From the NCBI GenBank assembly GCA_002718415.1, contig PBEM01000012.1, positions 86,648-122,546 on the forward strand: 35,899 nt of DNA, read 5' to 3'. Of the stretch, positions 7,382-15,117 are shown one piece after another. The DNA comes from Chloroflexota bacterium (lineage in GTDB: Bacteria > Chloroflexota > Dehalococcoidia > Lucifugimonadales > Lucifugimonadaceae). Under the pieces are notes generated by a model. It was not told the origin of the DNA. It did not search any database and saw only the letters and a program-made list of their open reading frames with translations. The position numbers and the translations under genes were made by a program. Each line of letters starts with the position of its first letter. Within the stretch, counting starts at the first letter, position 1.

Positions 7382-8379
7382 TTTATCCCTATAGGGATTT
7401 TTTCATAACTAAGGTCTCTATCATTTCTAATTATATTAGTCCAAAAATTTTCAAAAATATCCTCTGCCTCCGATATAGATTTTGCATTAAATAATTTTTT
7501 TCTAAAAGGTCTGACCATTCTGTTACTACCTGCGTACCAACATAAATGTTTTTTTGTTTGTAATAATGCTGCACTATCACGAAAATATTCCTTAATTAGA
7601 CTCATATGTTTTTTTATAATCATATTTTTATAATCATATTTATCATCAAAAGAAAATTTTTCGAAATCTTCATTAAAAACCCAAGGATTCCCTATAGCAG
7701 CCCTACCAATCATTACAGAATGACACCCAGTCTGATCTTTCATTCTTTTAGCATCTTCCATACTTAATACATCTCCATTACCAGTAACAGGTATATTTAC
7801 TGAATCAACAACATTACCTATAACATCCCAAGGAGCATAACCAGTAAATTTTTGAGTCCTTGATCTTGGATGAACGGTTATTGCATCTACACCTTCTGAT
7901 TCAGCCATTCTAGCAAATTCGGAAGCATTTAAATTTTGGTCATCCCATCCACCTCTAATTTTAATAGTTAATGGAATTTTTATAGCGGATCTAATAGATC
8001 TTAATATTTTTGATGTCTTTACAATATCTTTCATCATAGCTGCACCTCTCCCTGTCTTAGTAATTTTACGCATAGGACATCCCATATTTATATCAATAAT
8101 ATCAGCTCCTCTATCTTCTAGAATTATAGCCGCTGGAACCAAAGTTTTATCGGTTGCACCTAATAGTTGTAAAGCAATAGGTTTTTCTTCTGGAAGATAA
8201 CCTGCAATATCATAATTAGTTCTAACATTTCCTGAAACTAAAGCTGCTGAATCAATTTCTTCACTAGTAATCAGCCCACTGCCACATTCAAGAGCAATTA
8301 ATCTAAAAGGTATATTAGAAATACTAGCCATTGGAGCAAGGCGTGTTATTTTATTGATTTTAATATCACCAATCTGCAT
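7378..8379 (-). CDS. dusB: tRNA-dihydrouridine synthase (DusB-like)
   Basis: FMN-dependent, NADPH-using enzyme that reduces specific uridines of tRNA D-loops to dihydrouridine. The 333-residue protein begins with a TIM-barrel strand containing RLAPMASISNIPFR, has the catalytic cysteine C101 in NMGCPMRKITKTGRG, a conserved KIRGGWDD segment, TVHPRSRTQ, and FMN-phosphate-binding segments GNGDVLS and MIGRAAIGNPW, then a helical C-terminal tRNA-binding domain with HLCWYAG. Length and motifs fit the DusB group; the bacterial subclass is judged by eye only. It heads a two-gene minus-strand operon with the cupin and is divergent from the dehydratase gene. Confidence 0.93.
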   Translation of the reverse strand: MQIGDIKINKITRLAPMASISNIPFRLIALECGSGLITSEEIDSAALVSGNVRTNYDIAGYLPEEKPIALQLLGATDKTLVPAAIILEDRGADIIDINMGCPMRKITKTGRGAAMMKDIVKTSKILRSIRSAIKIPLTIKIRGGWDDQNLNASEFARMAESEGVDAITVHPRSRTQKFTGYAPWDVIGNVVDSVNIPVTGNGDVLSMEDAKRMKDQTGCHSVMIGRAAIGNPWVFNEDFEKFSFDDKYDYKNMIIKKHMSLIKEYFRDSAALLQTKKHLCWYAGSNRMVRPFRKKLFNAKSISEAEDIFENFWTNIIRNDRDLSYEKIPIGIN

Positions 8380-8411
8380 TTATAAATCCAGTAAATTTCA
8401 TCCAACTTTTA

Positions 8412-8446
8412 ATGATACAGATATATCATAATCAAGTTTTATGATA
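8412..8446. promoter_or_regulatory. Alternating ATGATA/TATCAT half-sites, possible operator
   Basis: In the 115-base gap between divergent dus and the dehydratase gene, ATGATA (8412-8417), TATCAT (8424-8429) and ATGATA (8441-8446) occur in alternating orientation. TATCATAA at 8424-8431 and TTATGATA at 8439-8446 form a perfect 8-base inverted repeat with a 7-base spacer. The position just upstream of a catabolic gene suits a regulator binding site; the role is inferred. Confidence 0.35.
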
Positions 8447-8494
8447 AATATAATTACATAAATATCTCTACTAGATTATTTTGGGAGCCAAAAA

Positions 8495-9778
8495 ATGAAA
8501 ATTACGAAAATCACCCCAATAGTTTCTATGCCTATTAAGGGATTACCTTGGCTATTTGTAAAAGTTGATACAGATGAAGGTTATTTTGGTATAGGCGAAT
8601 GCACTGATTATTATGTTAATGGACATTTAGTAAGAGGTATTAACGCCATTGAATCAATGCTTTTAGGAATGGATGCCACAAACATAGAAAACATTTGGCA
8701 AACAATATTCCATAGATACGATGATTTAAACGGAAGAGGATATGTATCACATCTCATCAGTGCAATAGATATAGCACTATGGGATATAAAAGGTAAAGTG
8801 TTAAATACACCTATATATAATCTCCTAGGTGGTGCAGTAAGAGATCGCGTACCTCTATATACACATGTACAAGATTTTAATTCTGATGCAGGTGGGTTAG
8901 ATGCACTTGCAAAAGCTGCACAAATAACCAAAAATTCTGGTTTTGATGCAATAAAAACTGATCCTTTTCCTACCCTATGCCTTACACATAAATCAGGGTT
9001 TGAATGTCTTAAAGAAAAGAAAAAAAATGAATCTGTTATAACTACTCCAACATATTGTACAAATGCAACAGAATTTTCAGGAGTATCTGAAGTTGAAAGA
9101 CTTACACCTAGATCTATAAGAGAATCACTAGAATGGATGGAGGTTTTAAGAAGTACATTAGGAGAAGATTATGAATTAATGGTTGATGCACATGCAAGAT
9201 TTGATGTTGCTTCTGCCATAAACGCAGGAAAAGCCTTAGAAAAAATAAATTTAGTTTGGTTAGAGGAACCAATTCATGTTGAAAATCATAATGCTCTACA
9301 ACAAGTAAAGGAAAATACAAATATTCCATTGTGCGTCGGAGAAAGACATTTCACTAGATGGGATTATACAGAAATACTTAACAAAAGACTTGTCGAGTAT
9401 ATTATGCCTGATGTTGCTTGGTGTGGAGGTATTTCTGAATTGAGAAGAATAGCCGCTCAAGCAGAAGTACAGTATATAAGAATAAGTCCTCATGATGCAT
9501 TAGGACCAATTTCAATTGCAGCAGGATTTCAAGTATGTATGACTACTCCAAATTTATATAGACAAGAATGTTTACACACTTGGTTTAATACATTTGAAAA
9601 AATTATTTCTCCTATGTTTGAAATTCAAGATGGTGCAATTTTACCTAATAATTTGCCCGGATTAGGAATTAATTTAATTATGGATGAGGTGAAAAAATTT
9701 GAAGTTAATCCAGATACTCAAGAATATCTAAATATAAGTTCGAATGATGAAAATGCTACCAATCAATGGATTCAATGA
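8495..9778 (+). CDS. Enolase-superfamily (mandelate racemase type) sugar-acid dehydratase, galactonate dehydratase-like
   Basis: Probably dehydrates an acid sugar through an Mg2+-stabilised enolate. In this 427-residue protein the metal ligands are D231 (VDAHARF), E257 (LEEP) and E283 (GERHF), spaced 26 and 26 as in D-galactonate dehydratase. The acid/base histidines H233 (DAH) and H333 (SPHDALGP, 50 residues after the third ligand) also match that enzyme group. The N-terminal capping domain (about 1-120) includes ISAIDIALWDIKGK. A lysine-rich, Cys-containing stretch at about 160-205 is longer than in ordinary galactonate dehydratases and is typical of the longer mannonate-like subgroup. GGGAG precedes the ATG. 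The exact sugar acid cannot be assigned. A second family member lies at 29146-30303. Confidence 0.9.
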   Translation: MKITKITPIVSMPIKGLPWLFVKVDTDEGYFGIGECTDYYVNGHLVRGINAIESMLLGMDATNIENIWQTIFHRYDDLNGRGYVSHLISAIDIALWDIKGKVLNTPIYNLLGGAVRDRVPLYTHVQDFNSDAGGLDALAKAAQITKNSGFDAIKTDPFPTLCLTHKSGFECLKEKKKNESVITTPTYCTNATEFSGVSEVERLTPRSIRESLEWMEVLRSTLGEDYELMVDAHARFDVASAINAGKALEKINLVWLEEPIHVENHNALQQVKENTNIPLCVGERHFTRWDYTEILNKRLVEYIMPDVAWCGGISELRRIAAQAEVQYIRISPHDALGPISIAAGFQVCMTTPNLYRQECLHTWFNTFEKIISPMFEIQDGAILPNNLPGLGINLIMDEVKKFEVNPDTQEYLNISSNDENATNQWIQ

Positions 9779-9780
9779 AT

Positions 9781-10800
9781 TTATATAATAAAAATACCTA
9801 ATAATCCAATTAATATCATCACTAACATTACACTAAAAATTGTTATTGCCACTCTAGGTCCTAATTTTACAATTTCTCTTAAATCTACGCTTATTCCAAT
9901 AGCTACCATAGATATAGCCATAATGATCTTACCAAAATCAAATATGCCTTGTCCAAAATTACCATTTATTAATCCAACAGATCGAAAAATAGTTAGAAAA
10001 ATAAAACCAATCACAAACCAGGGAAAATATTTCTTAATACTAAAAATATTGGATTTTAATTTATTTTCTGTATCTTTCTCTATATTCTCATTATTAGATC
10101 TAAAAATAATTCCTAATAAAACAACTAATGGTCCTAGAAGTAAAACTCTAGTTAATTTAACAGTAGTAGCAACTTTGGTAGAAAAATCACTTACAATTGA
10201 TGATGCAGCTACTACCTGTGAAACTGCGTAAACTGAAATTCCAGCAATTACACCATAATCATAATTATTCATCCCAAAATTTGAAAAAATTAAAGGTAAC
10301 AAGATAATCTGCAACATTCCCAATATCGCTGAAAAACCTATAACTGCAGCAATTTGAGAAGGTAATGCTCCAATAACTGGAGCTACAGCTACAACAGCTG
10401 AATTACCGCAAATTGAATTACCAACACCTATAAGAGTGGAAACTTTTTTGTCTAGTCCTAATAATTTATGGCCAACAAAATATGAAACTAACATTCCAAT
10501 AGATACAGCAAGTAAAATAATAATTAGTAGAGAAAATCCAGACTCAAAAATTTCGTTAATGGCAATATTAGCTCCCATTAACATTACTGCAAATTCTAAC
10601 AGGCTTTTACCAGACCAGGTTATTCCTACTCCTAATGAGCCTAGATTTGGTTTTAAAACTCTAAAAAAAATTCCTATTATCAGTGCTGTAATCATAGGAT
10701 CTAAAATTTTTAAAGCAAAAAAATTATAAATAAAATGTGTAGCTAATCCTATAATCAAACATATCGAAATACCTGAAAAATATTTTTTTAAATCCAGCAA
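9781..10800 (-). CDS. YeiH/UPF0324 family membrane protein, putative sulfate/anion exporter
   Basis: Integral membrane protein of 339 residues with about ten hydrophobic segments belonging to the YeiH (Cons_hypoth698, PSE) family; some members are implicated in sulfate export after sulfonate or taurine degradation. The family's central signature is clear: IGVGNSICGNSAVVAVAPVIGA, preceded by KKVSTL, and later GISVYAVSQVVAASSIVS and AIGISVDLRE. The start is TTG at 10800 with AGGA (rc of 10807-10810) six bases before it. It converges on the dehydratase gene with two bases between the stop codons. A link to the sulfatase elsewhere in the window is speculative. Confidence 0.85.
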   Translation of the reverse strand: MLDLKKYFSGISICLIIGLATHFIYNFFALKILDPMITALIIGIFFRVLKPNLGSLGVGITWSGKSLLEFAVMLMGANIAINEIFESGFSLLIIILLAVSIGMLVSYFVGHKLLGLDKKVSTLIGVGNSICGNSAVVAVAPVIGALPSQIAAVIGFSAILGMLQIILLPLIFSNFGMNNYDYGVIAGISVYAVSQVVAASSIVSDFSTKVATTVKLTRVLLLGPLVVLLGIIFRSNNENIEKDTENKLKSNIFSIKKYFPWFVIGFIFLTIFRSVGLINGNFGQGIFDFGKIIMAISMVAIGISVDLREIVKLGPRVAITIFSVMLVMILIGLLGIFII

Positions 10801-10921
10801 TTTAATTCCTGCTTTCTATAAGATTTCTATCAAAATAATTTTATATACTTTTTTATCCTCGCATTAATTTTGTTTTCATACAAAACATCAAAGTTTAGTA
10901 TTAAGAAATATTAATTTAATT

Positions 10922-10925
10922 GGAG
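10922..10925 (+). promoter_or_regulatory. Shine-Dalgarno site deciding the VOC start
   Basis: GGAG, nine bases before TTG 10935, overlaps the codons that would follow the earlier TTG at 10920, favouring the downstream start. Confidence 0.55.
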
Positions 10926-10934
10926 CAAATAAAA

Positions 10935-11351
10935 TTGAGCGACATAAAAATAACTAGAATAAATCATGTAGCATTACCTATAACTGACAGAAAAAAAACT
11001 TTACCTTTCTATAGAGATATATTGGGATTGAAAGTTATCCCATCACAAGTTGAAAGTGAAAATGTAATTTGGACACAATTATCTGATGGTGCAATGGTAC
11101 ATCCTATTGAAACAGATAATCCTTCAGGCGGCGCATCTCATGTCGCATTCCAAGTAGAAGATTTTGAAGATGCAATAAAAAAGCTTGATGAATTAGGTAT
11201 AAATATTGAAGATGGTCCAGGTGAAAGATTTGATGGACAAAGATTTCTTTTTATAAGAGATCCAGATGGGAATAGAATCGAATTAACAACTAAAAATAAT
11301 ATAAAAAAGAATAATCGCGTTTCAGATAATTGGGGATATACTTCAGACTAA
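10935..11351 (+). CDS. VOC-superfamily (glyoxalase/dioxygenase fold) protein
   Basis: Two-module vicinal-oxygen-chelate protein of 138 residues. The first half opens with RINHVALPITDRKKTLPFYRD-type sequence (metal His at residue 11), the second with SHVAFQVEDFEDA and closes with RDPDGNRIELTT, giving the usual His/Glu metal ligands. Size and the paired beta-alpha-beta-beta-beta pattern resemble methylmalonyl-CoA epimerase, lactoylglutathione lyase and small dioxygenases; sequence alone does not separate these. The chosen start is TTG 10935 because GGAG lies nine bases upstream; TTG 10920 would add five residues. It ends one base before the convergent transaldolase gene. Isolated on its strand, so context adds nothing. 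Confidence 0.85.
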   Translation: MSDIKITRINHVALPITDRKKTLPFYRDILGLKVIPSQVESENVIWTQLSDGAMVHPIETDNPSGGASHVAFQVEDFEDAIKKLDELGINIEDGPGERFDGQRFLFIRDPDGNRIELTTKNNIKKNNRVSDNWGYTSD

Positions 11352-11352
11352 A

Positions 11353-12432
11353 TTATGTAGATGATTTTATAATTTTATTCGTAATTCTATCTATAACAGA
11401 GTTATATGATTCTAAAAATGATCTAATCCCATCTGCTAATAATTCATTGGTAATTTGATTAACAGATAAACCATCTTTTTCTAAATTATTAAAATATCTA
11501 TCTACATTAGTATTATTAGTTAATTCATCTTTTATTTTTGCAGATTGTAATAACGCTTCTAAAGTATTTTCCGGTAAAGTATTTACGGTATTCGGTCCCA
11601 TTAATTTCTCCACATATAAAGTAGGAGAATATGATGGATTTTTTACACTAGTAGAAGCCCATAATGGACGCTGAACCTGTCCTCCTTTATTTCGCAGATG
11701 ATCAAAATCATTTCCAAATAAATCTAAAAATAATTCATACGCCTTATATGCATTAAAAATCCCAGATTTCCCTTTCAAAGAACTATCATTCAAAAGTTTA
11801 TCTACCGCAGTATCAAGACGACTTACAAAAAATGACGCCACAGAAGCAATATTACCTAAATTTTTCCCACCTGAATTAATATAATCATTCAAACCATCTA
11901 TATATGCTCTAGCAGAACGAATATATGATTCTACAGAAAAAAGTAAAGTGACATTTACATTTATACCTAAGGAAATTAATTTTCTTATTGCTACCGATCC
12001 AGATTCAGTTCCAGGTACCTTTATCATAATATTTGGCCTATCAATTGAATTCCAAAGACGTATACCTTCTTCAATTGTTAATTCAGAATTGTTGGCTAAT
12101 TTAGGAGAAACCTCTATACTTATATACCCATCTTTATATTGAGTTTTTTTATATACATTAATCATTAAATCAGCTGCAGATTGAACATCTCTAATCGCTA
12201 TAGCTTCAAAAATTTCTTCAGAGTTCTTTCCTTCAAGGTGTAATTGCTTTATTTGATTATCGTATAAATCAGTTTCAGAAACTGCTTTATCAAAAATAGT
12301 AGGATTCGAAGTTAAACCCGAAACACCTTTTTTTATTAAATCTGATAATTGACCCGATTCAAACATATTTCTTGAAATAGAGTCTAACCAAATTGATTGA
12401 CCTAATAAATTTATTTCATGTATTTTAGTCAT
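11353..12432 (-). CDS. tal: Transaldolase
   Basis: Pentose-phosphate enzyme transferring a dihydroxyacetone unit between sedoheptulose-7-phosphate and glyceraldehyde-3-phosphate. At 359 residues it matches the longer actinobacterial/cyanobacterial type. Diagnostic stretches are SIWLDSISR (14-22), KKGVSGLTSNPTIFDKA (34-50), SIEVSP (105-110) and the Schiff-base lysine K138 in NIMIKVPGTESG; GINVNVTLLFS and VASFFVSRLD follow. RPLWASTS(V)KNPSY near residue 255 is also typical. No glucose-6-phosphate isomerase domain is fused to it. It is monocistronic, convergent with the VOC gene and divergent from the phytanoyl-CoA-dioxygenase remnant. Confidence 0.95.
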   Translation of the reverse strand: MTKIHEINLLGQSIWLDSISRNMFESGQLSDLIKKGVSGLTSNPTIFDKAVSETDLYDNQIKQLHLEGKNSEEIFEAIAIRDVQSAADLMINVYKKTQYKDGYISIEVSPKLANNSELTIEEGIRLWNSIDRPNIMIKVPGTESGSVAIRKLISLGINVNVTLLFSVESYIRSARAYIDGLNDYINSGGKNLGNIASVASFFVSRLDTAVDKLLNDSSLKGKSGIFNAYKAYELFLDLFGNDFDHLRNKGGQVQRPLWASTSVKNPSYSPTLYVEKLMGPNTVNTLPENTLEALLQSAKIKDELTNNTNVDRYFNNLEKDGLSVNQITNELLADGIRSFLESYNSVIDRITNKIIKSST

Positions 12433-12532
12433 TCTAAATTATTTAAATTAATGGAAAATATAAATTATAAGTTTTTAGATTATATAAGTATACTAATGCT
12501 ATATTTAGAATACCTAAATAATTGTTCATTAT

Positions 12533-12538
12533 AAGGAG
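12533..12538 (+). promoter_or_regulatory. Strong Shine-Dalgarno before the truncated PhyH ORF
   Basis: AAGGAG lies 6 bases before the ATG at 12545. It is one of the best ribosome-binding sites in this window, which shows that the 5' end of this gene is intact even though the coding region is largely missing. Confidence 0.75.
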
Positions 12539-12544
12539 AAATAT

Positions 12545-12688
12545 ATGGATGAATTGCAAAAATACCTTTTTGACTTAAACGGCTATATTATTATCCCTAA
12601 TGCGATAAATAAAAAATTTCTAACTAAAAGACAAAAATTATTATTTGAACCCCCTTATCGTCATAGAAGAAATTCATTTCTCAAATAA
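12545..12688 (+). pseudogene. Internally deleted phytanoyl-CoA dioxygenase (PhyH) remnant, 47 codons
   Basis: The short ORF begins with LFDLNGYIIIPNAI at residues 8-21, the usual opening of PhyH-family Fe(II)/2-oxoglutarate oxygenases. It ends with LTKRQKLLFEPPYRHRR at 26-42, which resembles the Q-x-x-LLEPPY tail I recall from many members of that family. Everything between, including the HxD...H iron site and the 2-oxoglutarate arginine, is absent, so it cannot be an active oxygenase. The simplest reading is an in-frame internal deletion of a roughly 280-residue gene. The promoter-proximal region and Shine-Dalgarno site are intact, and the GMC oxidoreductase starts nine bases after its stop. 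Alternatively it could survive as a small leader ORF coupled to that gene. Confidence 0.65.
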
Positions 12689-12697
12689 AATCAAATA

Positions 12698-14311
12698 ATG
12701 AATTATAACTATATCGTTATCGGTAGTGGTGCTTCAGGTGGAATTATAGCATCAAGGCTATCTGAAGATCCTAATATTTCAGTCATTTTATTAGAGGCAG
12801 GTAATGACTACCAAACAATTGACGATTTACCGGAAAATATTAAAAAGGGATCTGCATTAAATCTCCCTGATGGGCTCTCTGAAAATATCCAAAATTGGAA
12901 TTATACTGGATTCCGAAATAAAGATAATACTATCGATATCCCCAGAGGAAAAATCATAGGAGGATCTAGTTCTATAAATGGACAAATTTTTCTCCGTGGT
13001 ATGCCAGAAGATTATGATGATTGGGCAAATAAAGGGAATGATTTATGGTCATATAAAAATATCCTAAATTCATTTAATCGAATTGAAAACGATTTAGATT
13101 TTAGTGGAGATTTTCATGGAAATAAAGGTAAGGTGCCCGTAAAAAGATTCCCTAGAGAAAAGTGGTCTCCCACAGATAATGCATTTTATGAATCAGCAAT
13201 AAAAATGGGATTCCCTGATTGTCCTGATCAAAATAATCCAGATGCTACAGGTGTGGGACCTGTACCAATGAATAATACAGGATTATCACTTAAGAATTTT
13301 AGAGATGGTCTAAGAATGTCATCAAATATTGCATATCTTTCTGAAACAAGAGAAAGATTAAATTTAACTATCAGAGGAAATAGTCTTGTTAAAAAAATAC
13401 TTTTTCATACAAAGAAAAACTCAGACCCTAAAGCTTATGGTGTTCTAGTTCAATCAGGAGAAAAAAATTTTATTATTAATGGCGAAAATATAATCCTTTC
13501 TGCAGGTGCTATTGGATCACCACATCTACTTTTATTATCTGGAATAGGACCAAAAGAACAATTAAATCAATTCGATATCGAATTGATTAAAGATTTACCT
13601 GGTGTCGGTAAAAATTTGAGAGACCATCCCACAGTACTGCCTCAATATAAATTATCTGAAGATATTCCTAAAGACTGGTTTGGAATAACAGATAGAATAT
13701 GTTTGCGATATACAGCCAAGGGATCACATTTAAGAAATGATATGATAATTTTTGCAAATGCTGTAGTTGCCCCTAGAACTACAACCAAACAATATGCACA
13801 TTACTATGGAGCGGGAAATTCGAATAATGATGAAATGTTACTAATTTGGAGGGCTCGAGTCAATTTAGCAAAAGGGTCCGGTGAAATAAAATTAAATTCT
13901 AAAAATCCAAATGTTCAACCATATATAAATTATAATTTTTTAGAAGAAGAATTTGATAGAAAAAGGCTCAGAGAAGCTTTAGAAATAACATTAAATCTTG
14001 TAGAACATCCTTCATATAAAAAATGGATAACTGAAAGAATAACTCCTACTAAAGAACATCTAAGAAATGAAAATTCCATAGAAAAATGGATGATTGAAAA
14101 TGTATGTCACGGTCATCATATTTCCGGTACCTGCAAGATGGGACCTACTAGTGATAAAATGGCAGTAGTTAACCAATATGGTAAAGTTCACGGTGTAGAT
14201 GGTCTGACTATTGCTGATACTTCTATAATGGTAAATTGTATCCGAGCGAACACAAATGTAACAGCTATGATGATAGGCGAAAGAATATCCGAACTAATAC
14301 TCCAAGAATAA
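12698..14311 (+). CDS. GMC-family FAD-dependent oxidoreductase (choline/alcohol dehydrogenase-like)
   Basis: Flavoprotein of 537 residues oxidising a primary or secondary alcohol. The Rossmann motif GSGASGG (9-15) with E33 ends the ADP-binding fold; RGKIIGGSSSINGQIFLRG is the first GMC signature, and SAGAIGSPHLLLLSGIG the second. The active-site histidine is H474 in HHISGTCKMG, with the partner asparagine N520 in NTNVTAM. Family length is 530-560, so it is complete. The substrate is not evident; choline dehydrogenase, alcohol dehydrogenase and polyethylene-glycol dehydrogenase relatives share these motifs. It follows the deleted PhyH ORF by nine bases and precedes an ABC permease, probably in one transcript. 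Confidence 0.92.
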   Translation: MNYNYIVIGSGASGGIIASRLSEDPNISVILLEAGNDYQTIDDLPENIKKGSALNLPDGLSENIQNWNYTGFRNKDNTIDIPRGKIIGGSSSINGQIFLRGMPEDYDDWANKGNDLWSYKNILNSFNRIENDLDFSGDFHGNKGKVPVKRFPREKWSPTDNAFYESAIKMGFPDCPDQNNPDATGVGPVPMNNTGLSLKNFRDGLRMSSNIAYLSETRERLNLTIRGNSLVKKILFHTKKNSDPKAYGVLVQSGEKNFIINGENIILSAGAIGSPHLLLLSGIGPKEQLNQFDIELIKDLPGVGKNLRDHPTVLPQYKLSEDIPKDWFGITDRICLRYTAKGSHLRNDMIIFANAVVAPRTTTKQYAHYYGAGNSNNDEMLLIWRARVNLAKGSGEIKLNSKNPNVQPYINYNFLEEEFDRKRLREALEITLNLVEHPSYKKWITERITPTKEHLRNENSIEKWMIENVCHGHHISGTCKMGPTSDKMAVVNQYGKVHGVDGLTIADTSIMVNCIRANTNVTAMMIGERISELILQE

Positions 14312-14322
14312 TTAATAATTAA

Positions 14323-15117
14323 ATGTTTCATCTATATTTAAAAATTATTAAAGATTACTGGAAATCTACGACTTGGTTTTCTATAGGGATGGGATTAATC
14401 GGTATTTATGTAATAAGTGTATACCCTAGTTTCGAAAAATCTTCTGATGAATTTAATAAAGTCATAGGAAATCTTCCTGAAGCAATAAAAATCGTTATTG
14501 GAGAGGGATCTATGTCAAGTATTGAAGGATTTATGAATCTAGAAATATTTCAATTATTTGCCCCAATAGTTATATCAATTTATGCTGTTACAAAAGGAGC
14601 TAGCTCTATCGCAGGTGAAGAAGAATCCCATACTCTCGATCAATTATTATCTCTACCAATATCGAGAATTTCTGTAATATTACAAAAATCATTTGCATTA
14701 TACACGGGTGTTTTTTTAGTTTGTTTTGGTTTATGGATAGGAATAATAATAGGTGGAATAACAATAAATTATCCCTTATCTCAGATAAATATTATTGCTG
14801 CATCATTTTCTTTATTTATATATGGCATTAGCGTATCCTCATTAGCAATTTTTTTTAGCTCCATTAGTGGAAAAAGAGGGTTGTCTGCTGGATTAACATC
14901 TGCCATAATTTTAGTGTCTTATATTATTAATAGCCTAAGTTCGATAGTATCTTCACTTGAACCACTAAAATTTAGTTCGATTTTTTATTACTACAATGAA
15001 AATATTGTTATAGTAAATGGCCTAAAATTTAACCATATTTCAATATTATTTTGTATATCAATAGTATTTTTACTAATAGGAATTATAAAATTTAATTCAA
15101 GGGATCTTAATAATTAA
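14323..15117 (+). CDS. ABC-2 type transporter permease without adjacent ATPase
   Basis: Membrane protein of 264 residues with six predicted helices: one near the N-terminus (about 18-35), then a long extracytoplasmic loop, and five further segments (about 74-92, 122-148, 158-180, 190-212, 240-257). The loop-helix order and GEEESHTLDQLLSLPISR between the second and third segments are typical of ABC-2 export permeases (ABC2_membrane_3/5 type). No nucleotide-binding subunit lies next to it: upstream is the GMC oxidoreductase and downstream a convergent glycosyltransferase. It must use an ATPase encoded elsewhere, or the operon was rearranged. Substrate unknown. Its 3' end overlaps the convergent glycosyltransferase by 11 bases. 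Confidence 0.82.
   Translation: MFHLYLKIIKDYWKSTTWFSIGMGLIGIYVISVYPSFEKSSDEFNKVIGNLPEAIKIVIGEGSMSSIEGFMNLEIFQLFAPIVISIYAVTKGASSIAGEEESHTLDQLLSLPISRISVILQKSFALYTGVFLVCFGLWIGIIIGGITINYPLSQINIIAASFSLFIYGISVSSLAIFFSSISGKRGLSAGLTSAIILVSYIINSLSSIVSSLEPLKFSSIFYYYNENIVIVNGLKFNHISILFCISIVFLLIGIIKFNSRDLNN

Noticed and set aside
8611-9493. Open frames antisense to the first dehydratase
   Set aside because: The plus-strand frame holds all catalytic residues of the enolase superfamily; the antisense frames have no domain or start signal.
9923-10729. Open frames antisense to the YeiH-type gene
   Set aside because: Shadows of the real coding strand: no ribosome-binding sites, no recognisable domains, and the opposite frame encodes a conserved membrane family.
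10868-10885. TTTTGT...ACAAAA inverted repeat before the VOC gene
   Set aside because: Six-base A/T-dominated arms with a six-base spacer; common by chance here, and no second copy seen.
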